From NCBI GenBank assembly GCA_964409685.1, contig CAYPEJ010000017.1, positions 29,443 through 93,442 of the forward strand: a stretch of 64,000 bases of DNA, written 5' to 3'. Within the stretch, counting starts at the first letter, position 1, and each line of letters begins with the position of its first letter. The DNA is from Clostridium_AI sp964409685 (GTDB taxonomy: Bacteria; Bacillota; Clostridia; Lachnospirales; Lachnospiraceae). The notes beneath the pieces were generated by a model, which searched no databases, had not been told where the DNA came from, and saw nothing but the letters and a program-made list of their open reading frames with translations. A program made the position numbers and the translations under genes. Positions 57,207-64,000 of the stretch are shown piece by piece.

Positions 57207-58600
57207 TTACTTCTTGCTTTAACTAGATATACCTCTGACTCCAATAAATCAGTGTCTGTTCTAAAATATTTTTCGACCGTGTTCAGACCGTCTTCCATCA
57301 TCTCACTCTCGGAATAGCCTCCCCGGGCTACCCTGTTTTCGTATCGAGACTGGTTTACTCGGGAACTCCAGTTTTTCCAGTGTCCGTTTTCGGCCCCGTT
57401 ACCTACGTGCTTCTGAAGCCTATAGAGACCGTCCTTACTTCTTGGTACATTGATAACTAGCTCTCCTTTCTGCCTCAAGGTGGTGAGAGAGCAATTGTGT
57501 AGTGTTCCGTGTCTCTCGTTTCCGGACAGGTCCCGAAGTTTGTCTCCATCTACGTGTTTTGCACTAAACCAGACAGCAGCATCTTCAAAATCAAAGGAAT
57601 CGATTCCGTGCTCTACAAGATTCAGGAACACATCCTCATCACACCTGTCGAAAGCTACGAACTCTAGAATACTGCCGTGGAACGGCTTTCTGTTTCTTGT
57701 TCTGTTCGGATCTCCCATTCCGAGATACATCTTGTCGGAAGCTACCCTGATTCTACGATCTTTCGGTATGGGTTTGACACCTATAAAGTCTCCATTGCAC
57801 AGGAACTTGAACTCCCGCTTTCTTGCATCGTAATACACTATTGTGGCACAATGCATTAACGGTAACTTATCCGTATGAATAGAGTATACATCCTCGTAGT
57901 TGTCGAAAAGTTCGAACTTGTAGGTGCCGAAACTGTCGCAAGCCAGTGTAATGTCCAGGCCCGGTACAGAAAACACAGATTCTTCATCACGAGCCTTGTT
58001 CATGTCAACAGGTAGACTCTCTGCTACAAAATCTGTGTAGAAAAGTGCAGACTTTCTGAAAGAAACCGGTCTGGAAAACTCCACATAAGATTCACCGTCG
58101 AAATGTAGTGCGGGTCCATAGGTTTCCGGTTGTTTCCAAACCTTGCGGCCTAGAGAAAACCTTGCACTCTTGCATCTCAAGAGAAGATCGTTGTCTTCAA
58201 ATCCCCATCCCCAGTACTCGTTGGAGTAGCCGTTTATCTTCCTGAACTTCTCTGCAGGAAAGACAGTCACTCCTCCGAAGTAGTCGTATGGTATCTTGAG
58301 GGCCGGTTTAAACCTCTGGGCCAGTTGATAAATCTCGGAACTGTAGGAATAGTCTGCATCAACAGGGAGCATGTCCAGGTCGTGAAAAATAACATAATCA
58401 CAACCCAGACCTTCTGCTTCTAGAAATCCAAGATTCAGGAGAGACCCTCTGTTAAATTCTTTACCCCGGGACTGTTCAACAATGATAATGGTGTAGTTCT
58501 GAATTCCAGTATCCTCGAGATACTGCTTCATGTAGGGAATAAAGGTGTCCAGTTGTTCCTGCCGATTTCTGTAGGGAACTATGATTCCTAGCTTATGCAC
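57203..58600 (-). CDS. GT7-like transferase fused to a lectin-like domain (paralogue)
   Basis: 465 residues from a GTG start (GTG CAT AAG CTA). GT7-like blocks: IIVPYRNRQEQLDTF at 6-20, VIFHDLDMLPV at 70-80, DYFGGVTVFPAEKFRKINGY at 106-125 and YWGWGFEDNDLLLRC at 129-143. The C-terminal part, about 160-420, again resembles a lectin jelly roll (FHGSILEFVAFDRC, VWFSAKHVDGDKLRDLSGN), less complete than its neighbour. The pair probably arose by duplication. Confidence 0.78.
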   Translation of the reverse strand: MHKLGIIVPYRNRQEQLDTFIPYMKQYLEDTGIQNYTIIIVEQSRGKEFNRGSLLNLGFLEAEGLGCDYVIFHDLDMLPVDADYSYSSEIYQLAQRFKPALKIPYDYFGGVTVFPAEKFRKINGYSNEYWGWGFEDNDLLLRCKSARFSLGRKVWKQPETYGPALHFDGESYVEFSRPVSFRKSALFYTDFVAESLPVDMNKARDEESVFSVPGLDITLACDSFGTYKFELFDNYEDVYSIHTDKLPLMHCATIVYYDARKREFKFLCNGDFIGVKPIPKDRRIRVASDKMYLGMGDPNRTRNRKPFHGSILEFVAFDRCDEDVFLNLVEHGIDSFDFEDAAVWFSAKHVDGDKLRDLSGNERHGTLHNCSLTTLRQKGELVINVPRSKDGLYRLQKHVGNGAENGHWKNWSSRVNQSRYENRVARGGYSESEMMEDGLNTVEKYFRTDTDLLESEVYLVKARSK

Positions 58601-58603
58601 ATT

Positions 58604-58822
58604 CTACTGACTATCGTCTTTAAGTGCGGGATCAACAAAAGCTTTCTTCATCAGTCCCAGGTACCACTGAATTCTGTTACTCCAGTCTTCCTTGTCTATG
58701 TCCTCAAACCAAATTGTGAGAGCCTCCAGGTTTCTACCAATCTTCTCGAGAGCCTTTACCTTACGAACTTCGAGTTCCTGCTCACTCATCTCTTCCAGAG
58801 ACTTAACTGTTCTGTCTACCAT
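58604..58822 (-). CDS. Small helical protein
   Basis: 72 residues, alpha-helical and charged (KSLEEMSEQELEVRKVKALEK) with a Trp-rich middle (IWFEDIDKEDWSNRIQWYLG). It is packed 1 and 3 bases from its neighbours in the glycan-type island, so it is probably co-expressed. No family recognised. Confidence 0.6.
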   Translation of the reverse strand: MVDRTVKSLEEMSEQELEVRKVKALEKIGRNLEALTIWFEDIDKEDWSNRIQWYLGLMKKAFVDPALKDDSQ

Positions 58823-58823
58823 G

Positions 58824-59696
58824 CTAAATTTTCACTATAATGTTCTTAATCTTGTTCCAATGTCGGTACGAATCGTATCCCAACTCTGGTTCATATCTCT
58901 CTACACAATAGGTATTGTTCTTGATATCAATACGTTTCGTGTTCTGAATCTGTTCCTTCATTTTTAGGTACTCTTCAGAGTACTTGCAGTCAGAATTAGA
59001 TACCTCTGTTAGTCGTTTCAAGATTGTCCAGTCCCACTTGAAATGGTGTACCTGTACAAAGCACTCATTGATCGGATATCGAAAAGGATGTCTATCTCCC
59101 CAGCTATTTGTCCCGTCCGGAAAGACTGCGTAGTGTTGACCAGAACAGACTCGCTGACCTCCTTTCACCATCACTACCTTGTTGGGACAAGCTCCAGACA
59201 TCGGATACCTGAAGAATCCTATCAGTGGAAATAGTTCGTCTAAATTATCCTCATAACTCCGGATCTCGGTAAACTGTCCGTCTTCCCCGATTCTGTCTAG
59301 AAAACCTCCGGTAACAAAACTGTAGCCTCTCTGCTCACACTTTTCAGCTATAGACCTGGGACTCTCGGGCCAGACCTGAAATTCATCACAATCTGCAATG
59401 ATCCAGTAGGCTTTCTTGTCCAGGGCCGTGGTACTGTTATAGAGCTCCGTTACCTGATCCCAGTCAAACTTCTTACCAACATACGTGAGGAAATTCATGT
59501 TGTTCTGGTAGGCACCGGCTTCCTTGAGGTAGTCTATCAGCTGATTACAGTAGTGACAGGACTCTATTCCCTCGGCCTTGGTGACGTAAAAATTTATGTA
59601 GATGCTGTCTACCAGTGGAGCATAGTGCTTGAGCATCTGGACCAGGGTAAGGTTCTTGTGAAAATCTCCAACAACAGTTACTAGATTAACTTTCAT
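58824..59696 (-). CDS. Glycosyltransferase-like protein (DxD type)
   Basis: 290 residues. The block YWIIADCDEFQVWPESPRS near 97-115 has the metal-type DCDE motif with a preceding strand, and SIYINFYVTKAEG near 31 is the usual nucleotide side. The C-terminal region has several Tyr-rich patches (YCVERYEPELGYDSYRHW). It fits the GT2/GT92-like transferases in phage and bacterial glycan loci. Acceptor unknown. The stop lies one base before the helical gene and the ATG overlaps the methyltransferase stop (ATGA). Confidence 0.7.
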   Translation of the reverse strand: MKVNLVTVVGDFHKNLTLVQMLKHYAPLVDSIYINFYVTKAEGIESCHYCNQLIDYLKEAGAYQNNMNFLTYVGKKFDWDQVTELYNSTTALDKKAYWIIADCDEFQVWPESPRSIAEKCEQRGYSFVTGGFLDRIGEDGQFTEIRSYEDNLDELFPLIGFFRYPMSGACPNKVVMVKGGQRVCSGQHYAVFPDGTNSWGDRHPFRYPINECFVQVHHFKWDWTILKRLTEVSNSDCKYSEEYLKMKEQIQNTKRIDIKNNTYCVERYEPELGYDSYRHWNKIKNIIVKI

Positions 59697-60427
59697 GTTA
59701 TGTGTCGCTTTACTATTGCAAGTCCGGTACTAGAGGGTTTGTCTGGAATAATCCCGTAGTTGCACAGATTAACTACATCCCAGGCACCACTCTTTTCCAG
59801 TTCCTTCACGAACTTCCCGGGACCGTCAAAAGTGTCCCAGTCATTCTTGTTGTCCTCAGATACAATCATTGAGTTGGCATACCTGAGATCTGTGTCGTGA
59901 ATCGTGATTATTCCGTGCTCTGAAAGGATACTAGAATATAGTTCAAAATCCTGCTTTACAGATTCAAAACTGTGACCTGCGTCAATGTGTACAAAATCCG
60001 GGTGAATGTCCTCTAGTACAAAGAAATTATAGAAAGCATTTTCGGTAGTATCCTTAATAAACCTAGGATTAAAGTAGTGTCTGTAGAAGGAATCGGGTTC
60101 GGCCCAGTAGACGTGTCCACCGACCTCGTTAGCCGCATCCACCACATAGACATTTCCGATATCCCCCCAACTGTCCCAGTTTCTACTGCCCTCAAAGATA
60201 CCCTGTTTCCAGAGATCTCGTCTAGCCTGGGTCATTATTCTCGGTATGAATCCTCCTCCGGAACCTAAACAAACACATTCCTTGGCTCTCATGTGCTGTA
60301 CAAGAGCATATATCAAGATTCCGTCTCCAAGGTGCTTGTCTGTTGCCCCGTGTGACCACCTGTAGGGTACAGGCTCTTTTCCACCATCTGTCGTGAGAAA
60401 TTGCTTTACGTAGTCTAGATCAATCAT
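59693..60427 (-). CDS. SAM-dependent methyltransferase (family 24-like)
   Basis: 244 residues. The class I fold has ECVCLGSGGGFIPRIM near 50-65 (SAM-binding Gly-rich loop), DFVHIDAGHSFESVKQDFEL near 144-163 and HGIITIHDTDLRY near 171-183. This is the Methyltransf_24/cephalosporin hydroxylase-type group, which modifies sugars in polysaccharide loci. The start ATG is coupled to the stop of the transferase-like gene upstream. Confidence 0.8.
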   Translation of the reverse strand: MIDLDYVKQFLTTDGGKEPVPYRWSHGATDKHLGDGILIYALVQHMRAKECVCLGSGGGFIPRIMTQARRDLWKQGIFEGSRNWDSWGDIGNVYVVDAANEVGGHVYWAEPDSFYRHYFNPRFIKDTTENAFYNFFVLEDIHPDFVHIDAGHSFESVKQDFELYSSILSEHGIITIHDTDLRYANSMIVSEDNKNDWDTFDGPGKFVKELEKSGAWDVVNLCNYGIIPDKPSSTGLAIVKRHIT

Positions 60428-61173
60428 TGTTTATTCAAACCCATGTGTGAAAAATAGGTGTCTACCTCGGATTCTGAAAAGATCCCTCGAGGCTCTGTGT
60501 CTTCTAACCAGGTATTGTTAAAAGAATCAAAAACCTGCCTGTGTAAACACTGATACTCTTTCCCATAGAAACTAACCAGGCTGTAGAAAAACTGCTGTTC
60601 GGTAAAAATCATGTAGACCGAACTGTCTACTCCCTGCTTTGACAACGTTTCCATTGCCGATAGGCTCCGGAACGCATAGTCCGATGTGAATTCCGGATCC
60701 GGACTGTAGAAGAAGCTGGTGTTAGCTGCAAAATTACTAAGCCTGAAGTCTAGATTAAGGCTTCTTACCTCAAGACTTGTAGGAGAAGGGTAGAGAAACA
60801 GGGTAGTCTCTAGAAAGTTGAAACATACCCTGCCCTTCTGTAAGTGCTTCTTGATATCTCCCCTGAGTTCGAAATCGTTGTCAACCAGTATAAAAGGTTC
60901 CGTCTGTTCCCTGATTGCTCTCAGCTTACCGGAAGCCCAGAAAACCTTTGGAGAAATTGAAGGGAAACTTTCGTAACTAAATTTATTAACTTCGTCGAAC
61001 ATTTTTGTCTCCCTTAAGGTTCCTAAGGAATTCCACGAATATTCGTCAACATATAGCGCCCTGGTATCAGACGGGTAAATGGAATCCCAAGCTTTAGCTG
61101 ATTTCTGCATCAGTTCCACTTGCTGATTCCAATTTCTACCTTCGATCTTTTCTAGTGCCCAGACAACCCTCAT
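60424..61173 (-). CDS. DUF6734-like transferase
   Basis: 249 residues. FILVDNDFELRGDIKKHL near 93-110 carries a DND metal-type motif as in the gene at 54916. The start MRVVWALEKIEGRNWNQQVE and ending SHMGLNKQ resemble other phage transferases of that group. The acceptor is unknown. It overlaps the methyltransferase gene by 4 bases (ATGA) and begins just after the gene at 61170. Confidence 0.6.
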   Translation of the reverse strand: MRVVWALEKIEGRNWNQQVELMQKSAKAWDSIYPSDTRALYVDEYSWNSLGTLRETKMFDEVNKFSYESFPSISPKVFWASGKLRAIREQTEPFILVDNDFELRGDIKKHLQKGRVCFNFLETTLFLYPSPTSLEVRSLNLDFRLSNFAANTSFFYSPDPEFTSDYAFRSLSAMETLSKQGVDSSVYMIFTEQQFFYSLVSFYGKEYQCLHRQVFDSFNNTWLEDTEPRGIFSESEVDTYFSHMGLNKQ

Positions 61174-61553
61174 TCAAAAACTGCCTCAAACGTAAGACTA
61201 TTTTCATACTCTGTAGGACTCAGTCGAATTTTTCGACTCGTTACCTCTTGTCCTGACTTTCCGATTCTCCAGTACCTAAATTCGTGACCTTCGTCCTCTT
61301 CAGCTGTAAGCACTACAAAAGGTATCTTGTGAAAATCCACGTTCGGCAAAACTAGTGACTTCGTTTTTGGAAGTAGTTCCGGGTAAGACATGTAGACTCT
61401 GCCGGGTCCACTAGCTAGTACTCTGCCTACAAGGTAGCAACAGTCTCGAGTGCCTAGAGCAGACGGTACTCTTGACCTGGGCCAGATATCTGAGATTCCT
61501 AGTTCAAGGTCTTCATCGTAAACTATTCTGTCAATCTTTCTAAAGATTCCCAT
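61170..61553 (-). CDS. Hypothetical protein
   Basis: 127 residues from the ATG at 61551-61553. Mixed strands (CCYLVGRVLASGPGRVYM, FHKIPFVVLTAEEDE) and two adjacent Cys. No known motif. Its stop overlaps the transferase at 60424. It may be an accessory of the fibre/glycan region. Confidence 0.6.
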   Translation of the reverse strand: MGIFRKIDRIVYDEDLELGISDIWPRSRVPSALGTRDCCYLVGRVLASGPGRVYMSYPELLPKTKSLVLPNVDFHKIPFVVLTAEEDEGHEFRYWRIGKSGQEVTSRKIRLSPTEYENSLTFEAVFE

Positions 61554-61555
61554 CT

Positions 61556-62011
61556 CTACTCCTCTTCTATGGATTTTGAATTGAGAACTCTAGAGAGTGC
61601 CTGACCAACCTTTTCATAACAGTAGCAGTAGATATCTGATGTTCTAGATTCATCAAGGTCAAACTCAAAGAACACTGGAAGATCTAGTTCAGTTCCGAGA
61701 GGATTATTAACGATATCCTCATAGCTGACAACATGTTTATCTATAAGACCAAACGGAATAAGAGGACTACCCTCCTCTTTCGATAAATCTGCTGTAGATT
61801 TAGAAAGCCAGAGAGTAGTCGCTACCTGTATTCTCCTAAAAGTCTTATTTACATTGATATTTTCTATTCGAACATACACGTCCTGGGAATTACCCAGATT
61901 GGTGTCCAAATCCATAGCTAACCTAAGTCCCATATCCTTTATATGTTTTTTCTTGTACCTATCACTTTTTTTCTCTTTCTCCTCTACCCTTTCTACTTCA
62001 ATACTTATCAT
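61556..62011 (-). CDS. Hypothetical protein
   Basis: 151 residues from the ATG at 62009-62011 (the longer frame needs a TTG). The N-terminal helix is very charged (EKKSDRYKKKHIKDMG), then strands IQVATTLWLSKSTADLS and LDLPVFFEFDLDESR. No known motif. AT-rich sequence and a small inverted repeat lie upstream. Confidence 0.6.
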   Translation of the reverse strand: MISIEVERVEEKEKKSDRYKKKHIKDMGLRLAMDLDTNLGNSQDVYVRIENINVNKTFRRIQVATTLWLSKSTADLSKEEGSPLIPFGLIDKHVVSYEDIVNNPLGTELDLPVFFEFDLDESRTSDIYCYCYEKVGQALSRVLNSKSIEEE

Positions 62012-62017
62012 CCTCAA

Positions 62018-62075
62018 TGATTTCTAACCTATTTCTAATAGGTACATTGAAAAATATATATAGAATCCCTGAGAT
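62018..62075 (-). other. AT-rich gap with small inverted repeat
   Basis: ACCTATT and AATAGGT pair with a 3-base loop (62027-62043), and TATATATATTTTTC lies beside it on the minus strand. It may be a weak terminator/promoter between the DUF4376-like gene and the next gene; no T run supports termination. Confidence 0.3.
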
Positions 62076-62600
62076 CTACAAGTTTATTTCAAGCTGTTCA
62101 GGATAATCTGTGGTAAAGTCGTAGCTTTCCAGGCCTTCGATTGTCTCTATGTCCTTGATAACTTCCAGGTGATCCTGGTAGGTCGTGTAGCAGTCAAACG
62201 TGTAGACGCTGAGAGCATCTAGGCAGTCGAGAGCTGTCTCCACCGGGATTCTGTATCCCTCGAAACGGACTTTCCTGTCCACACATCCCTGTCTCTTTAG
62301 ACTCTCTAGCATCTCTCTGAGCTTGACTCTGTCATCTGAGGATATCCAGGTCAGTTTACCGTTGAAGTAGAAACCGAGCACTGCTGTTGATCTGAAGTAG
62401 TTCTCTGCATCAAACAGTACCTTTTTTCTGGTGTTCTCCAGTGACGGTGCTTTTACCTTAGCAACCTGTACGGTGTCTTCCTTTGTGTAACCTGCCTGTT
62501 CAAGTTGCTCTTCTGTAGGATTAAAAACCAGTGTACCTGTAACGAAAATCGGCTTTCTGTTCCAAACCTTTCCCGTGGAATCTCTATAAATTATAGCCAT
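62076..62600 (-). CDS. DUF4376-like tail-fibre accessory protein
   Basis: 174 residues. ENTRKKVLFDAENYFRSTAV, GFYFNGKLTWISSDDRVKLR and LESLKRQGC follow the DUF4376 pattern (a helix, then F-x-x-N/D-G and a W-x-x-x-x-x-R helix), a domain often found next to fibre genes. The N-terminal part is IYRDSTGKVWNRKPIFVTGTL. It is probably involved in fibre assembly or attachment. A TATAAATA box lies 16 bases upstream of the ATG. Confidence 0.65.
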   Translation of the reverse strand: MAIIYRDSTGKVWNRKPIFVTGTLVFNPTEEQLEQAGYTKEDTVQVAKVKAPSLENTRKKVLFDAENYFRSTAVLGFYFNGKLTWISSDDRVKLREMLESLKRQGCVDRKVRFEGYRIPVETALDCLDALSVYTFDCYTTYQDHLEVIKDIETIEGLESYDFTTDYPEQLEINL

Positions 62601-62615
62601 TGTAATTTCTGTTTT

Positions 62616-62623
62616 ATTTATAA
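62616..62623 (-). promoter_or_regulatory. T4-late-like TATAAATA box
   Basis: TATAAATA on the minus strand matches the T4 late promoter core, 16 bases upstream of the DUF4376-like ATG. The distance would leave a very short leader, so it may be chance in an AT-rich gap. Confidence 0.3.
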
Positions 62624-62632
62624 CTAAATGAT

Positions 62633-63634
62633 TTACTCAGACGGAACTCTTCGAATAAATACGTCACGAATATCAGAGTCTACGATAGCCTTAGTAAAGG
62701 TTCGTCCAAAATCCAGTGAATAGTAAAGATCCATTTCCGATACAATAGCCAGTACGACCTTACCACGGTAGCTGCAGGTTAGTTTTATCGAAAACTGAAT
62801 TGACGGGCAACGCACCGTCCATGTGATGCCACCGTCTTCACTCGCATAGATCTTTCCGGCAGAGTAACAATACATTACACTGCCGTCACCAGACACGGTC
62901 ACTCCAACACAACCCTCCCGATCAACGGTATGAAAGCTTGAAAGATAGTCGTTTGAATACACCAGTCCCCCGGTGCTAGTTGATTTTATCATGTACTGGC
63001 CATCGTTGGATATGTCTAGGTCGCCTGTTCCGTCTCCGTACGACGAAGTTGCCAGGGTTTCTGACCAGGTCTCTCCATAGTCTCGAGTAATGAACGAATT
63101 GGTATAGCCCCGGGAACCACCGGCAATAGCGTACTGTCCGTCTGCAGATACTGCGATATGTTGTGAAACTGCATCCCAGGTGCGAAAAGCAGCTTTCTGA
63201 GAAAAACTTTCCTGAAAATGATTTTTCTTATACAATAGTGCATATCTAGTTGTTGCACCGCTGCTTACGCTAGCACCACAGTACATCGGTGACCCGTGCA
63301 AGGCACCTCCACAGAAACTATTTGCATTACCCTGAACACAGGGATCATCTTCAATCTGCATGGTACCGTAGTATGACTTTATTCTAAGCCCCGCTTTATG
63401 GTGAAAAACAAACTCGTCATAACTATTTACAAACCCGTTACCCACGAGCGAGGAGCCAGTTGTGCCCAATGAAACAAAATCTACCCTTGCGTTATCCAGG
63501 TCGCAACTATCCCAGACATATAGTGTTCTGCCGTCAAAACTATATGCGTACACTTGAGGATTCAGCTCTGTGTCTGGATCATAGTTATCAGAACCTCCGG
63601 CTGCCAGTAGATATCTTCTCCTATCTATTCCCAT
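62633..63634 (-). CDS. BNR/beta-propeller-type fibre tip protein
   Basis: 333 residues. Repeated sialidase-like blocks with G-x-T-W near the end of each blade: FITRDYGETWSETLATSSYGD, KIYASEDGGITWTVRCPS and LYYSLDFGRTFTKAI, and blades starting ISNDGQYMIKSTST. This is the BNR/Asp-box propeller often found on phage tail tips and host-binding proteins. No catalytic Arg triad is visible, so it is probably a binding protein. It sits in front of the fibre gene at 63658. Confidence 0.7.
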   Translation of the reverse strand: MGIDRRRYLLAAGGSDNYDPDTELNPQVYAYSFDGRTLYVWDSCDLDNARVDFVSLGTTGSSLVGNGFVNSYDEFVFHHKAGLRIKSYYGTMQIEDDPCVQGNANSFCGGALHGSPMYCGASVSSGATTRYALLYKKNHFQESFSQKAAFRTWDAVSQHIAVSADGQYAIAGGSRGYTNSFITRDYGETWSETLATSSYGDGTGDLDISNDGQYMIKSTSTGGLVYSNDYLSSFHTVDREGCVGVTVSGDGSVMYCYSAGKIYASEDGGITWTVRCPSIQFSIKLTCSYRGKVVLAIVSEMDLYYSLDFGRTFTKAIVDSDIRDVFIRRVPSE

Positions 63635-63657
63635 TTCTTACAATTCTAGAACAAACA

Positions 63658-64000
63658 CTAACCTACCTTCACGAGAATCAGGACACCTTCTAGAATACTG
63701 AAGACGTACTTGGTATCAGCCTCAATAGAGTCAGATGATCCAACTGTCCCCGTAACTCCTCCCCAGGATACCGAACGGACTGTCGAACCCATCGTGAACT
63801 CTCCCGAGAACTCACTGGCAAGGCCGCCTGTGTATCTTGAACCGGTGTTCAGTGTGAGGTTTCCGGTAATCGTGCCGAGTACGGTATAGGTATTCGGACT
63901 CAGGGTAACAGTTCCACTGGTTGCTGCCGAGGACGAGATTCGCATTGAACCACTATAGGCATATCCTGCTGCAGCAGCTGCACTCTGTGAAGCTTGTGTT
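63658..64000 (-). CDS. Tail fibre-type protein, partial
   Basis: Runs off the right edge; only the last 113 codons are visible. The frame continues past the visible ATG at 63943-63945, with an Ala/Ser-rich part (SQSAAAAAGYAYSGSM) typical of fibre linkers. The C-terminus is a beta-rich Gly/Ser/Thr part (TYTVLGTITGNLTLNTGS) like a trimer-forming head. The full protein would be longer. Confidence 0.65.
   Translation of the reverse strand, partial: TQASQSAAAAAGYAYSGSMRISSSAATSGTVTLSPNTYTVLGTITGNLTLNTGSRYTGGLASEFSGEFTMGSTVRSVSWGGVTGTVGSSDSIEADTKYVFSILEGVLILVKVG

Noticed and set aside
62616..62623. TATAAATA as a firm late promoter
   Set aside because: Only 16 bases separate it from the ATG and there is no second minus-strand copy near other genes; kept as a weak regulatory entry only.
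1..64000. CRISPR array, rRNA genes, IS elements
   Set aside because: I saw no repeat-spacer array, no rRNA-like stretch and no transposase with inverted ends. Mobile elements seen are homing endonucleases and an intein.

Overview
The window is part of a large tailed-phage genome (a contractile-tail myovirus, probably with a large genome). Every protein gene I could support is on the minus strand, so transcription runs from position 64000 towards 1. Genes are packed with ATGA or TAATG stop/start overlaps, few gaps exceed 100 bases, and there are no rRNA genes or bacterial housekeeping operons. The host is not certain. A class III (oxygen-sensitive) ribonucleotide reductase with its activase suggests a host that lives at least partly without oxygen. 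Weak Shine-Dalgarno signals and a spanin-like gene pair would fit Bacteroidota, but that is inference.

Layout from left to right. Positions 1-3200 hold a metallophosphoesterase cut by the window edge, eight tRNA genes (Arg-TCT, Ser-GCT, Ser-TGA, an initiator-like Met, Trp, an aberrant Glu/Gly type, Thr, Leu), at least one strong structured-RNA candidate, a PD-(D/E)XK nuclease and small unknown genes. Positions 3200-8760 hold a second metallophosphoesterase, an HNH endonuclease, zinc-ribbon proteins and two family 2 glycosyltransferases. Positions 8760-11450 hold two GT4-type glycosyltransferases, the second behind a structured leader. Positions 11500-14300 hold a RecB/Cas4-like nuclease, an Nmad1-like protein, a lysis-type overlapping gene pair and a GNAT-like protein. 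Positions 14288-16207 encode GroEL and GroES.

Positions 16261-33234 are the DNA metabolism block: two GIY-YIG endonucleases with GW repeats, DNA polymerase I, a GNAT / P-loop kinase / amidoligase cassette, a dCTP deaminase/dUTPase-like enzyme, a DnaB-type helicase, a 5'-3' exonuclease, an HNH endonuclease with the same GW repeats, UvsX, a gp32-like SSB, and a second divergent family A polymerase. NrdG and NrdD follow (33367-37100). NrdD carries an intein that begins with Ala and contains a GIY-YIG domain.

Positions 37193-52129 are the tail block, listed here in coordinate order, which is opposite to transcription: baseplate hub with a peptidase-like C-terminus, gp53/LysM-like wedge, a second baseplate/tube protein, tape measure, a possible frameshift product, a gp26-like protein, tail tube, tail sheath, and an ATP-grasp/Hint-like protein. 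Positions 52583-61173 are a glycan-type island: a radical SAM enzyme, five glycosyltransferase-like proteins (two being GT7-type galactosyltransferases fused to a lectin-like domain), another possible transferase and a methyltransferase. The right end (61170-64000) has accessory proteins and fibre-type proteins, the last one cut by the window edge.

Main points of novelty: the NrdD intein, the amidoligase cassette, the two family A polymerases, the GT7-lectin pair, the ATP-grasp/Hint virion protein, a possible +1 (or -2) frameshift just ahead of the tape measure gene, and structured RNAs in the tRNA region. All identifications rest on reading sequence motifs; no database search was run.
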